Shown piece by piece: positions 6,800-15,275 of a stretch of 64,000 bases of DNA (position 1 is its first letter; each line of letters opens with the position of its first letter). Source of the stretch: CAIXLI01 sp964587125 (GTDB lineage Bacteria; Pseudomonadota; Alphaproteobacteria; UBA9219); the NCBI GenBank assembly GCA_964587125.1, contig CAZPKC010000010.1, forward strand, positions 1 through 64,000. Reading direction: 5' to 3'. The position numbers and the translations under genes were made by a program. The notes under the pieces were generated by a model that was not told where the DNA came from, made no database searches, and saw only the letters and a list, made by a program, of their open reading frames with translations.

Positions 6800-7855
6800 A
6801 TGCCCGATACGCTGACGATCCTGCGTCCCGACGATATGCACGCGCACTTCCGCGAAGAAGCCGTTTTGCGCGCCGTGCTGCCTTTCACGGCGAACGTTTT
6901 CGGCCGCGCGGTCGCCATGCCCAATTTGAGATCTCCCGTGACGACGGCGGCGCGCGCGAAAGCCTATCGGGACGACATCCTCTCCGCATTGCCCGAAGGC
7001 GCGGATTTTATGCCTCTCATGACGCTTTATCTGACCGACGCGACGGACGCGGACGATCTTGATCGCGCATTCGGCGAAAAGATCGTGGCGGCGGCGAAAC
7101 TTTATCCCATGGGCGCCACGACGAACTCGGAATCCGGCGTCTTTGATATCAAGCGTATCCACGCAGTTCTGGAACGGATGCAGAAAATCGGCATGCCGCT
7201 TTTGATCCACGGCGAGGTGACGGACCCGGACGTCGATATTTTCGACCGCGAAGCCGTCTTTATCGATCGCGCGCTGATTCCGCTGCGCCGCGATTTTCCG
7301 GAGCTTAAAATCGTCCTCGAACACATCACGACCCTGGACGCCGCGTTTTACGTCGCGGACGAGGGGAAAAAGGGGAAACTCGCGGCGACGATCACGGCGC
7401 ATCACCTGCATATCAACCGCAACGCGCTTTTTGCGGGAGGCCTGCGCCCGCACTATTTCTGCCTGCCGGTGGCCAAGCGCGAGAAACACAGGCAAGCGCT
7501 CGTCAAGGCCGCGACAGGGGGCGGAAAAATGTTCTTTTTGGGAACGGATTCCGCGCCGCATCCAGACACGGCCAAGGAATGCGCCTGCGGTTGCGCGGGG
7601 ATTTTCACGGCGCCTCATGCGCTTGCGCTTTACGCGCAAATTTTCGACGAGGCGAACTGTCTTGAAAAACTCGAAGCCTTCGCCAGCCTGAACGGCCCCG
7701 CGTTTTACGGACTTCCGGCGCATACGGCGAAGATAACCCTGAAAAAAGGCGCGTCGGTTGAAATTAAGCCGATTTTAACCGAAGAGGGACAGAAAATAAC
7801 TCCGTTCGCTCCTTTATCGCCCGTCCTTTGGCGGGCGGCGAAAGAAGATCGTTAA
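6800..7855 (+). CDS. pyrC: Dihydroorotase (class II)
   Basis: Converts carbamoyl-aspartate to dihydroorotate in the cytosol, the third step of pyrimidine synthesis. At 351 residues it matches the E. coli PyrC type in length and motifs: metal-binding DMHAHFR (12-18), the carbamylated lysine K100 in AAKLYPMGATTNSE, metal ligands H137 (LLIHGEV) and H175 (LEHITT), and catalytic D250 in GTDSAPH. All active-site residues are present. A G-rich ribosome site precedes the ATG. The leader and terminator at 6337-6429 may control it together with the gene at 6470. Confidence 0.95.
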   Translation: MPDTLTILRPDDMHAHFREEAVLRAVLPFTANVFGRAVAMPNLRSPVTTAARAKAYRDDILSALPEGADFMPLMTLYLTDATDADDLDRAFGEKIVAAAKLYPMGATTNSESGVFDIKRIHAVLERMQKIGMPLLIHGEVTDPDVDIFDREAVFIDRALIPLRRDFPELKIVLEHITTLDAAFYVADEGKKGKLAATITAHHLHINRNALFAGGLRPHYFCLPVAKREKHRQALVKAATGGGKMFFLGTDSAPHPDTAKECACGCAGIFTAPHALALYAQIFDEANCLEKLEAFASLNGPAFYGLPAHTAKITLKKGASVEIKPILTEEGQKITPFAPLSPVLWRAAKEDR

Positions 7856-7875
7856 TCTGATAGGGGGGAGTAAAA

Positions 7876-8856
7876 ATGACAGGCTTGCTCGATGAACTGC
7901 CCTTTGTCGATTTGTATGTGCGTCTTGATCAACCCGATCAAGCCTTCTATCGCGCCAAAGACAAAGTAAGGAGTTCCCTTAGCCAATTTGTTCCTCCGGA
8001 ATATCAGCCGATGATCGACCGCTTCATGGTTGCGGTCAGCCAAAAATTGCAGGAACACAACGAAGGCTCGATCACTTTCGAAACCGTGCGTTGTCGGCTG
8101 ACGCGCCAAAAAATGTTCGATGGAACGCAATGGGTTTGCGCGCGGCGCATCAGCGCCGAAATTCCAGAAATCGAAAAACTCAATCTGCCGCCGCTTATTA
8201 TCAAACATATGTTGGGACTGGGGCGGCGCGACGGGCTGATCGTTATCTCCGGCGCATCGGGGCAGGGCAAAACGACGACGGCGGTGGGGCTTCTAAGCTA
8301 TTATCTTAATAATTACGGCGGAACGGCGGTCACGATCGAAGACCCTTGCGAATTCGTTCTGGCCGGCCGCCACGGCACGGGAGGGCAGTGCTTTCAAGTC
8401 GAGGTTGAGAACGAAGAGGATTGGGCCATATGCCTGAAACGTTCCTTGCGCTGGTCGCCGCGTTATATCTTCGTGGGCGAGGTTCGCACGCCCAAAGCGG
8501 CGGAGCAATTGCTGCGCGCGGCATCGACAGGCCATTTGGTCATCACGACCATGCATGCGGGCGCTATGGACGAAGCGTTGATGGGGCTTGTCTTTCTTGC
8601 CGAGCAATCGATGGGATCGGGCGTACATAATATGTTGGCGTCCGGGCTGACCGCTCTTGTCAATCAGACGTTAGGGGACGGCATTCCTTATCTCAAGTAT
8701 TTATATACCGAGGAGAACAATGCCACCGATGCCGTTCGTTCGCTTATTCGCGAGGGCAAAATCGGTATGTTATCGACCTATATCGACCGCGCGACGGCGC
8801 GTTTGCAAGCAGGAGTTTCGCAAGGCGCCGATACGACAGGGGGCAAAAAGGGATGA
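7876..8856 (+). CDS. PilT/DotB-like pilus or secretion ATPase, copy 1
   Basis: A 326-residue ATPase of the type II/IV secretion superfamily. Walker A GASGQGKTTT is at about residues 126-135, the Asp box region TIEDPCEF follows, and the Walker B-like FVGEVR is near 199-204, then STGHLVITTMHAG (His box). The short length, without an N1 domain, fits PilT/DotB retraction-type hexamers rather than PilB. It overlaps the next gene by four bases (ATGA); that gene is a clear paralogue. Context points to the type IVB pilus genes downstream. Confidence 0.8.
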   Translation: MTGLLDELPFVDLYVRLDQPDQAFYRAKDKVRSSLSQFVPPEYQPMIDRFMVAVSQKLQEHNEGSITFETVRCRLTRQKMFDGTQWVCARRISAEIPEIEKLNLPPLIIKHMLGLGRRDGLIVISGASGQGKTTTAVGLLSYYLNNYGGTAVTIEDPCEFVLAGRHGTGGQCFQVEVENEEDWAICLKRSLRWSPRYIFVGEVRTPKAAEQLLRAASTGHLVITTMHAGAMDEALMGLVFLAEQSMGSGVHNMLASGLTALVNQTLGDGIPYLKYLYTEENNATDAVRSLIREGKIGMLSTYIDRATARLQAGVSQGADTTGGKKG

Positions 8857-9869
8857 CGGTAATGAATCTTCAAGAGGGAATCTCCGGCAGCACGAGACTG
8901 CGCGATTTGCCGTTTATGGATCTGTACGTCCGCATCGACGAAGGCGGCAAGGGCGTGGCGCGGTACCGCACTCCCGGACGCGACTACAGCAACAACTGGA
9001 GCCGGGTTCTTCCCGACCAATACCGCGGGGAAACTAAAGTCATCGCCGAAAAGCTGCTTAAGAACATCGAAAATTCGGACGCTTCCTTCGACTATGACGG
9101 CATGCGGTTCCGCCAATCCTACCAAAAGCTCGCCAACGGACAGGCGTGGGTCATCCTGCGCCGCATCAATATGCGCGTGCCGACGCTCGAAGAGCTTTCG
9201 GTCGCGCCCCAGCTTGTCACGCATTTGCGCCGCCTCGGGCAGCGCGACGGGCTGATTCTCATCTCGGGTCCGACGGGGCACGGCAAAACGACGATGTGTT
9301 TTTCCCTGCTTGCGGATTACCTGAACCGGTTGGGCGGAGTCGGCATCACGGTCGAAGACCCCGTGGAATACGCGCTCGACGGGCCCGTCGGCGAATACGG
9401 CTATTGCTATCAGGTCGAGGTCGGCGGCGACGAAGACTGGGCGACGCCGCTCAAGCGCGCGTTGCGCTGGACGCCGCGCTATCTTCTGGTGGGCGAAGTG
9501 CGCAGCCCGCGCGCGGCCGAGCAAATCCTGCGCGCGGCGACGACGGGGCATCTTGTTATCACGACGATTCACGCAGGCTCGGTCGAAGAAAGCTTCATGG
9601 GCTTGCTGCATCTGGCCGACCAATGCGTGGGCAGCGCGGCTTCGCATATGCTCGCGCAAGGATTGACCGCCGCGTGGCATCAAACGCTGACCGCGACGGG
9701 GCCGTATCTGCGCTACGTCTTTACCGAGGAAAACAACAACGGCGATCCCGTCCGCGCCCTGATCCGCGAAAATAAAGTCGGTATGATCAACAGCTATATC
9801 GATCAGCAAGTCGCGCGCATGGGGCTGCAACGCGGCATAGACCCCGCGACCGGAAAGAAGATAATATAA
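8853..9869 (+). CDS. PilT/DotB-like pilus or secretion ATPase, copy 2
   Basis: A 338-residue paralogue of the preceding gene with the same order of motifs: Walker A GPTGHGKTT at about 139-147, VEDPVEYALDG (Asp box), VGEVRSPRAAEQ, and TTGHLVITTIHAG (His box). Both copies keep all catalytic motifs, so both may be active and could form homo- or hetero-hexamers. The start overlaps the previous stop. It is followed 26 bases later by rlmN, which separates it from the main pilus operon at 12421. Confidence 0.8.
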   Translation: MTVMNLQEGISGSTRLRDLPFMDLYVRIDEGGKGVARYRTPGRDYSNNWSRVLPDQYRGETKVIAEKLLKNIENSDASFDYDGMRFRQSYQKLANGQAWVILRRINMRVPTLEELSVAPQLVTHLRRLGQRDGLILISGPTGHGKTTMCFSLLADYLNRLGGVGITVEDPVEYALDGPVGEYGYCYQVEVGGDEDWATPLKRALRWTPRYLLVGEVRSPRAAEQILRAATTGHLVITTIHAGSVEESFMGLLHLADQCVGSAASHMLAQGLTAAWHQTLTATGPYLRYVFTEENNNGDPVRALIRENKVGMINSYIDQQVARMGLQRGIDPATGKKII

Positions 9870-9895
9870 CTTCGAGAAACGGTTTTTCTGCGGAC

Positions 9896-11017
9896 ATGAC
9901 AAACAGACTTAACCTCATCGGCCTCGATTTTGGCGAGCTGACGGACGCTTTGACGGCGCTCGGCCTCGAAAAATTCCGCGCCAAGCAAATCTGGTCGAGC
10001 GTTTATTGCCTCGGCGTCCGCGATTTCGCATCAATGACCCAGATTGCCAAGCCCATGCGCGAAAAAATGGCCGAGCGTTTCACGATCGATCGTCCGTCCG
10101 TCTCCCTTCATCAGGTGTCGGAGGACGGCACGCAAAAATGGCTTCTAAAAATGGCCGACGGGAACGAGGTCGAGTGCGTGCATATTCCCGAAGAAGACCG
10201 AGGGGCTCTTTGCGTGTCTTCCCAAATAGGATGTCCGATGGCGTGCCGTTTTTGCCATACGGGAACGCAGAAGCTCGTGCGCGATCTCGACGCGTCGGAA
10301 ATCGTGGGACAGGCGATGCTGGCGCGCGACGCGCTTGAAGATTGGCCGCAGGCGGGCGAGAAAAGCGCCGCTCGAACGCAAGGAAAACCGGGACGCAACG
10401 GCGATATTCTTGATCGCAAGCTCACGAATATCGTCGTGATGGGCATGGGCGAGCCTTTGTATAATTACGAAAACGTCGCCAAGGCTTTGCGCATTATCAT
10501 GCACAGCGAAGGCATCGGGATCGGCAAGCGGCGCATCACGCTTTCGACTTCTGGCGTCGTGCCGATGATCCGGCGCGCAGGGGACGAACTGGGCGTCAAT
10601 CTGGCGATCAGCCTGCACGCGGTCACCGACGAGTTGCGCGACCAGCTCGTGCCGATCAACCGCAAATATCCGATCAAGGAATTGCTGAAGGCTTGCCGCG
10701 ATTATCCGGCTGCCAGCAATTCGCGCCGCATCACGTTCGAATACGTCATGCTGAAGGGCGTCAATGATAGCCTCGCCGATGCCAAGCAGCTTGTGCGGTT
10801 GCTTCGCGGAATTCCGGCGAAAATCAATCTGATCCCGTTCAACGCGTGGCCCGGATCGCCGTTCGAGCGTTCGGATTGGAGCGTGATCGAAAAATTCGGC
10901 GATATCGTGAACGCGGCAGGCTACGCAAGCCCCATTCGCACCCCGCGAGGGCAGGATATTATGGCGGCGTGCGGGCAGCTGAAGTCTGCCAGTTTAAAAC
11001 GTAATTCAACCAAATAG
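9896..11017 (+). CDS. rlmN: Dual-specificity rRNA/tRNA adenine-C2 methyltransferase
   Basis: Radical-SAM enzyme that methylates C2 of A2503 in 23S rRNA and A37 in some tRNAs. The CxxxCxxC cluster GCPMACRFCHTGTQ is at about residues 113-120, the MGMGEPLYNYENV motif follows, and the C-terminal catalytic Cys sits in QDIMAACGQLK near residue 359. At 373 residues it is of normal length. A short insert after EIVGQAML (EDWPQAGEKSAARTQGK) is typical of alphaproteobacterial forms. Confidence 0.95.
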   Translation: MTNRLNLIGLDFGELTDALTALGLEKFRAKQIWSSVYCLGVRDFASMTQIAKPMREKMAERFTIDRPSVSLHQVSEDGTQKWLLKMADGNEVECVHIPEEDRGALCVSSQIGCPMACRFCHTGTQKLVRDLDASEIVGQAMLARDALEDWPQAGEKSAARTQGKPGRNGDILDRKLTNIVVMGMGEPLYNYENVAKALRIIMHSEGIGIGKRRITLSTSGVVPMIRRAGDELGVNLAISLHAVTDELRDQLVPINRKYPIKELLKACRDYPAASNSRRITFEYVMLKGVNDSLADAKQLVRLLRGIPAKINLIPFNAWPGSPFERSDWSVIEKFGDIVNAAGYASPIRTPRGQDIMAACGQLKSASLKRNSTK

Positions 11018-11018
11018 A

Positions 11019-11061
11019 ATCATCATCATTCCCGCGAAAGCGAAAATGACGATGATTTTTT
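11019..11061 (+). terminator. Terminator between rlmN and ctrA
   Basis: ATCATCATCATT (11019-11030) pairs with AATGACGATGAT (11045-11056) with one mismatch and is followed by six T residues. It lies between the convergent stops of rlmN and ctrA and most clearly serves rlmN; the T run is weak in the ctrA direction. Confidence 0.7.
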
Positions 11062-11067
11062 GGGAAA

Positions 11068-11790
11068 TTACGCCATCTTCGCGGCGGTGCTGCTATGCGC
11101 GACGGCTTCCGAACCCTGCGGGTCGCGCAGGACATAGCCGCGACCCCACACCGTTTCAATGTAGTTGTCGCCGCCCGCGGCTGCCGCCAGCTTCTTGCGC
11201 AGCTTGCATACGAACACGTCGATGATCTTGAGTTCCGGCTCGTCCATGCCGCCATAAAGGTGGTTCAGGAACATTTCCTTGGTCAACGTCGTTCCCTTGC
11301 GCAGGGAAAGCAGTTCCAAAATCCCATATTCCTTGCCGGTCAAATGCAACGGCGATCCGTCGACATCCACCGTGCGCGTGTCCAGATTGACGACAAGCTT
11401 GCCGGTACGGATGACGCTGTCGGAATGTCCCTTGCTGCGGCGGATGATTGCGTGAATGCGGGCGACCAACTCGCGGCGGTCGAAAGGCTTCGTCAGATAA
11501 TCGTCGGCGCCGAAGCCGAGTCCCTTGATCTTGTTATCAAGTTCCGAAAGTCCGGACAGAATAAGAATCGGCGTCGTCACGCGCGCGGCGCGCAGGCGGC
11601 GCAAAACCTCGTACCCGTCGATGTCGGGAAGCATCAAGTCGAGAATGATGATATCGTAATCATAAATTTTTCCGATTTCCAAACCGTCTTCGCCCAAATC
11701 GGTCGTGTCGACAATAAAACCCTCGGCCTGAAGCATGAGCTCGATGCTTTTGGCAACGGAGGTATCGTCTTCGACAAGCAGAACGCGCAT
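11068..11790 (-). CDS. ctrA: Cell-cycle response regulator CtrA
   Basis: OmpR-type response regulator that controls replication, division, motility and pilus genes in alphaproteobacteria. The receiver domain (1-120) has D8/D9, phosphoacceptor D51 (IILDLMLPDIDGYEV) and K101. The C-terminal winged helix has the CtrA signature LTGKEYGILELLSLRKG and TKEMFLNHLYGGMDEPE. At 240 residues, with the motifs intact, the call is secure. Its place inside the pilus locus is notable because pilus genes are CtrA targets in Caulobacter. The upstream gap has TTAA half-sites, but none in canonical TTAA-N7-TTAA spacing. Confidence 0.95.
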   Translation of the reverse strand: MRVLLVEDDTSVAKSIELMLQAEGFIVDTTDLGEDGLEIGKIYDYDIIILDLMLPDIDGYEVLRRLRAARVTTPILILSGLSELDNKIKGLGFGADDYLTKPFDRRELVARIHAIIRRSKGHSDSVIRTGKLVVNLDTRTVDVDGSPLHLTGKEYGILELLSLRKGTTLTKEMFLNHLYGGMDEPELKIIDVFVCKLRKKLAAAAGGDNYIETVWGRGYVLRDPQGSEAVAHSSTAAKMA

Positions 11791-12420
11791 GGCTTTGCCC
11801 CATAACTAGTTAAAGGCCTCAGTCTTGTTAAGCATACTCTAACACAAGTTTTAATTAATGGTAAGCTTTATTAACATCGAGAGACAAAAAGGGACTTATT
11901 TGATAATTTTCTTTATATTACAGTGTGTTGTAATTGCATTATGGTAAAAATAACAACGATTTTGATAAGGAATTATGGTGCGCCGCAAGAGAAAAGAGGG
12001 CCAAAGCTCCTTATTTTGTTCATGGAAGCCCGACCGGGAGAAAGACCCCCGGTGCGCGCCTCCGGCAAGACTTTGTTCCTGCACGAAGTTAAAACGATTG
12101 CCGCGAAACTCTTCGCCTACAAAAACGCGCTCGGGAAAGCGCGTGAATAGCGATGAAAAGGCTCGGTCTGAAATATTTCCGTTTGTCCTATCGACAGACT
12201 TTTGCGGCGTGCATTTAAGCGCGGCGGTAATGCTGGAAAATCGCTTGCAAGGAACCCGTCGAAAGAAATCTTCGGGCAAGCGGGAAGCAAAAATTATTGT
12301 TGTCACACTTCTTGGCGAAGCTCCCCGATCATGTAATTCCCATGTTGCTCTGATGCTTGTCTCAATATAGTATTTGCGAATCACCCAATCTTCGGTTTTC
12401 AAAGACGAAGGGCAGACGAC
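11791..12420. other. Intergenic gap between ctrA and the pilus operon
   Basis: About 630 bases. Three overlapping ORFs of 75-168 codons occur in different frames, but none has a family match, a good ribosome site or consistent protein-like composition, so I see no gene. The A+T-rich 11800-11960 part presumably holds the ctrA promoter. The start of the pilus operon at 12421 has no obvious strong ribosome site. Confidence 0.5.
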
Positions 12421-13464
12421 ATGTCCAATAAAATCTTTACCTTAACTTGCGGCGCGGCGACGCTGGCTTTGGGCTTTGTTTTCCTGACGATGCCCGCTCA
12501 TGCCGGATTTCAATGGGTTGCCCCTACGGATGACTCAGCCAGCCAGACGAACGCGTACGCCGTTATGCCCTCGGTCGCCGTGAGCGGACCCGAAGCCGTT
12601 TCCCCGATTATCATATCGGGCAGCGCCGAAACCCCAGCAGCAGCGGCAGAGTCCGCCTCCCCGGCGCTTTCTTCTTCGCCCGCCAAAGCTCCTGTTGCGC
12701 CGACTTTTTCCATTTCGGCAACGCCGACAGCGCCAGAGCCGACAACTCTCACGCCTCCTTCCAAAGAGGAAAACAAAATCGACCTTTCGACGGCTACGAT
12801 CAGCGTCGCTCCGCCCCCCGCAAAAGCCGCTCCGGAGGCGGACGTTGTTCGCGGTTTTGCGTCGCAAGTGCCGTTGGCTCTGGCCTTGCGCCAGCTTTTG
12901 CCCTCCGGCTATAGTTTTTCCATCGACCCGAGCGTCGATATGGATACGCTTGTTTCCTATAAAGGCGGCAAGCCCTGGGGCGAAACGCTTAAATCCATGC
13001 TGGCGGCGGTTGGGCTCGTGGATCACGAGCAAGGGCTTGTCGTGACGGTAAGCCGCGCCGAAAAAACAACGCCGCCTTCCGAAGCTTCAAAAGCTCCGGC
13101 TCCGCAGCCCGTTTTGTCCGCCAAGGTTCCCGAGACAGCCAAAGCTTTAGCCGCCCCCGCCGAAGTTCCCGTGATCGACGTTTCTCCCGTCGGCGGCTGG
13201 TCGGCAGAGCGCGGCGATACGTTGCGCAAGGTTTTGACCGTCTGGTGCGGTCGAGCCGGAATCGAGCTGAAGTGGCTGGCCGAATACGATTACCCGATTG
13301 AGGCTTCGGCGCATTTCAACAGCAGCTTCGAAGAAGCGGTTCGCGATCTTCTGGCCGGGTTCGACAACGCGCAGCCGCAGCCGATCGGAGAGTTGCACGC
13401 CAACTCCCGAGCCGGGCAAAAAGTTTTGGTGATCCAAACCCGCGGCAATAGTTATTCGAATTAA
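12421..13464 (+). CDS. Type IVB pilus TcpQ-domain protein (PilL-like)
   Basis: A 347-residue exported protein with a signal peptide ending PAHA near residue 28 and a Pro/Ala/Ser-rich linker (about 60-140). An STN-like domain (FASQVPLALALRQLLPSGYSF) follows, and after another linker comes a C-terminal TcpQ-type domain (GDTLRKVLTVWCGRAGIEL, FEEAVRDLL). TcpQ/PilL proteins stabilise the outer-membrane secretin of R64 and TCP pili. It directly precedes the secretin gene by 11 bases, as expected. Confidence 0.75.
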   Translation: MSNKIFTLTCGAATLALGFVFLTMPAHAGFQWVAPTDDSASQTNAYAVMPSVAVSGPEAVSPIIISGSAETPAAAAESASPALSSSPAKAPVAPTFSISATPTAPEPTTLTPPSKEENKIDLSTATISVAPPPAKAAPEADVVRGFASQVPLALALRQLLPSGYSFSIDPSVDMDTLVSYKGGKPWGETLKSMLAAVGLVDHEQGLVVTVSRAEKTTPPSEASKAPAPQPVLSAKVPETAKALAAPAEVPVIDVSPVGGWSAERGDTLRKVLTVWCGRAGIELKWLAEYDYPIEASAHFNSSFEEAVRDLLAGFDNAQPQPIGELHANSRAGQKVLVIQTRGNSYSN

Positions 13465-13475
13465 CGGAGATGCGA

Positions 13476-15275
13476 ATGACCCAAGCGCAAAAGTTCCAAA
13501 CGAAAAAAAAACTCGGACGTTGCGCGATTTACGCTTTTATCTTTAGCCTTTGTTTCGGCTTAGGTTCCTGCGAGCAAACCGAAAAAATGCGGCAGACGAT
13601 CGACCAAAGAGCCGGCGAAGCCAAGCAGACTTTAGATGCCGCGAAAAAAGAGCCTCCTCACCCCGTTACCTACGATCCTTTGACCGTCACCAACAAAGTT
13701 TGGGGGGGCAATGTCGCCCTCAGGATGCATCGCGGCGTACCTCTACCCGCGCGCTATGAAGATGCGCGCGGCGTGACGCTCGTTTCGGCTGCGCCCATGT
13801 CGCTTAACGACATCGCTAACGCCATCAGCGCCCAAACCGGCATTCCGATCCGCCTTGTCGCCATGACAATTCCCGGCAAGGGATCTGCCTCCTCGTCAAC
13901 AACAACATCATCATCTTCCTCTTCCTCCTCCTCTATAATGGATTCATCGACGTCGTCTCCATCTGCGTCGCAAAAAACAGCGCCTTCCGTGGGAAATTCC
14001 GAAATGCCTGTCTCGTATGAAGGCCCTTTGTCGGGACTTCTCGATCGTCTCAGCGCCTATTTTGGAGTCAATTGGCATTTTGACGGCTCTGCGATCACTG
14101 TTTCGCGCTTCGAAACGCGCGTTTTTGCGGTCGAAGCCTTGCCGGGCACTCAGGAAATTAACGAGGGCATGCAGGACGATGTCAATTCAAGCAGCGGGAG
14201 CGGCAGCAGCAGCGGGAGCACAAGCAGCAGCAGTATTAGCGGCTCCAGTTCGAGTTCATCCTCCGGTTCGCAGAACACGCTAACCCAGAATTCGACGACA
14301 AAAATAGAACTTAAATACTGGGATGAATTGACGTCCGTGTTGAACTCAATGGTCGGAGGACAAGGCACCGCGATTATTTCGCCGACGATGGGCACGGTTA
14401 CGGTCACGACGACGCCGGATGTCATGGCGACGGTGGCCGATTATATCGCCAAGGAAAACAAAAGGCTGTCGCGGCAGATTGCAATCAACGTCCAGATTTA
14501 TAACGTCAATCTCGGCCAGAGCGAAGATTATAATATCGCGTTCACCGGCGTGCTTAACAGGCTCGCCAGCCTTCATTACACATCGGCGGCCGTGCCCGGG
14601 ATTCTCAATCCGAATCTGACGACATCGAGTCTGGGAACTCTCAGCGTCGCTATTCTCAACAATTCCGGCGACCAGAGCAATGCGAGCGATATTTTGCAAG
14701 CTCTTTCGACGGTCGGGGACACTTCCGAGGTTGCCGAATTTCCCATGACGACGCTTAATAACCGCCCGGTCTCGCGTCGCGTCGGTACGGACACCTCGTA
14801 TGTCTCCTCGATAACGCAGACGGAGAATCTTTCCACGACGACCGGCACGTCTCCGGCGATCGTGACGCCCGTCGTGTCGACAATTCACGCAGGATACTCG
14901 CTGCAGTTAACGCCGCGACTGCTCGATGACGGGCGTATCTTGTTGCAGTATTCGCTCAGCCTGATCGATTACCCGGGAAATCCCCAGACGGCGTGCTTCG
15001 GCGGAACCGGGACAGACTGTTCGGGCGGAAGTACGGTCACGCTTCCCATAACCAACAATCGTATTTTCGTCCAGCAATCGATGCTGCGCAGCGGGCAGAC
15101 GCTGGTGATCGGCGGCGTCGATCAGGAAAATGCGTCACAGAGCAAACAGGGCGTCGGTTCCCCCGACAATCCCCTTTTGGGCGGCGGCATATCCGGCGAC
15201 GCCAACCATCTCATGCTGTTTATGGCGATTACGCCCCAGGTTTTGGATGTTGGCGCGGATGAGGAGCATGGCTAA
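13476..15275 (+). CDS. pilN: Type IVB pilus secretin, PilN family lipoprotein
   Basis: Outer-membrane secretin for a type IVB pilus, about 599 residues. It has a lipoprotein signal with lipobox GLGSC, N0/N1-type periplasmic domains (MSLNDIANAISAQTGIPIRLV; SGLLDRLSAYFGVNW), then a C-terminal secretin domain with RQIAINVQIYNVNLG and the late beta signature RSGQTLVIGGVDQ. Two poly-Ser tracts interrupt the periplasmic region (about residues 130-165 and 232-268). The start at 13476 is preferred because ACGGAG lies six bases upstream; an ATG at 13470 is too close to that site. TAATG overlap with pilO. Confidence 0.9.
   Translation: MTQAQKFQTKKKLGRCAIYAFIFSLCFGLGSCEQTEKMRQTIDQRAGEAKQTLDAAKKEPPHPVTYDPLTVTNKVWGGNVALRMHRGVPLPARYEDARGVTLVSAAPMSLNDIANAISAQTGIPIRLVAMTIPGKGSASSSTTTSSSSSSSSSIMDSSTSSPSASQKTAPSVGNSEMPVSYEGPLSGLLDRLSAYFGVNWHFDGSAITVSRFETRVFAVEALPGTQEINEGMQDDVNSSSGSGSSSGSTSSSSISGSSSSSSSGSQNTLTQNSTTKIELKYWDELTSVLNSMVGGQGTAIISPTMGTVTVTTTPDVMATVADYIAKENKRLSRQIAINVQIYNVNLGQSEDYNIAFTGVLNRLASLHYTSAAVPGILNPNLTTSSLGTLSVAILNNSGDQSNASDILQALSTVGDTSEVAEFPMTTLNNRPVSRRVGTDTSYVSSITQTENLSTTTGTSPAIVTPVVSTIHAGYSLQLTPRLLDDGRILLQYSLSLIDYPGNPQTACFGGTGTDCSGGSTVTLPITNNRIFVQQSMLRSGQTLVIGGVDQENASQSKQGVGSPDNPLLGGGISGDANHLMLFMAITPQVLDVGADEEHG

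Noticed and set aside
6428..7723. 431-codon minus-strand ORF opposite pyrC
   Set aside because: Arg-rich shadow of a well-supported gene with all PyrC motifs; no family features of its own.
8778..9902. 374-codon minus-strand ORF opposite the second ATPase
   Set aside because: Shadow of the ATPase coding strand, rich in Arg, Ala and His without motifs.
11800..11880. CtrA autoregulation boxes upstream of ctrA
   Set aside because: Several TTAA strings occur, but none pair at the seven-base spacing; the region is simply A+T-rich.
11896..12402. 168-codon minus-strand ORF and two plus-strand ORFs between ctrA and the pilus operon
   Set aside because: Three mutually overlapping frames with no family similarity or ribosome site; treated as non-coding.
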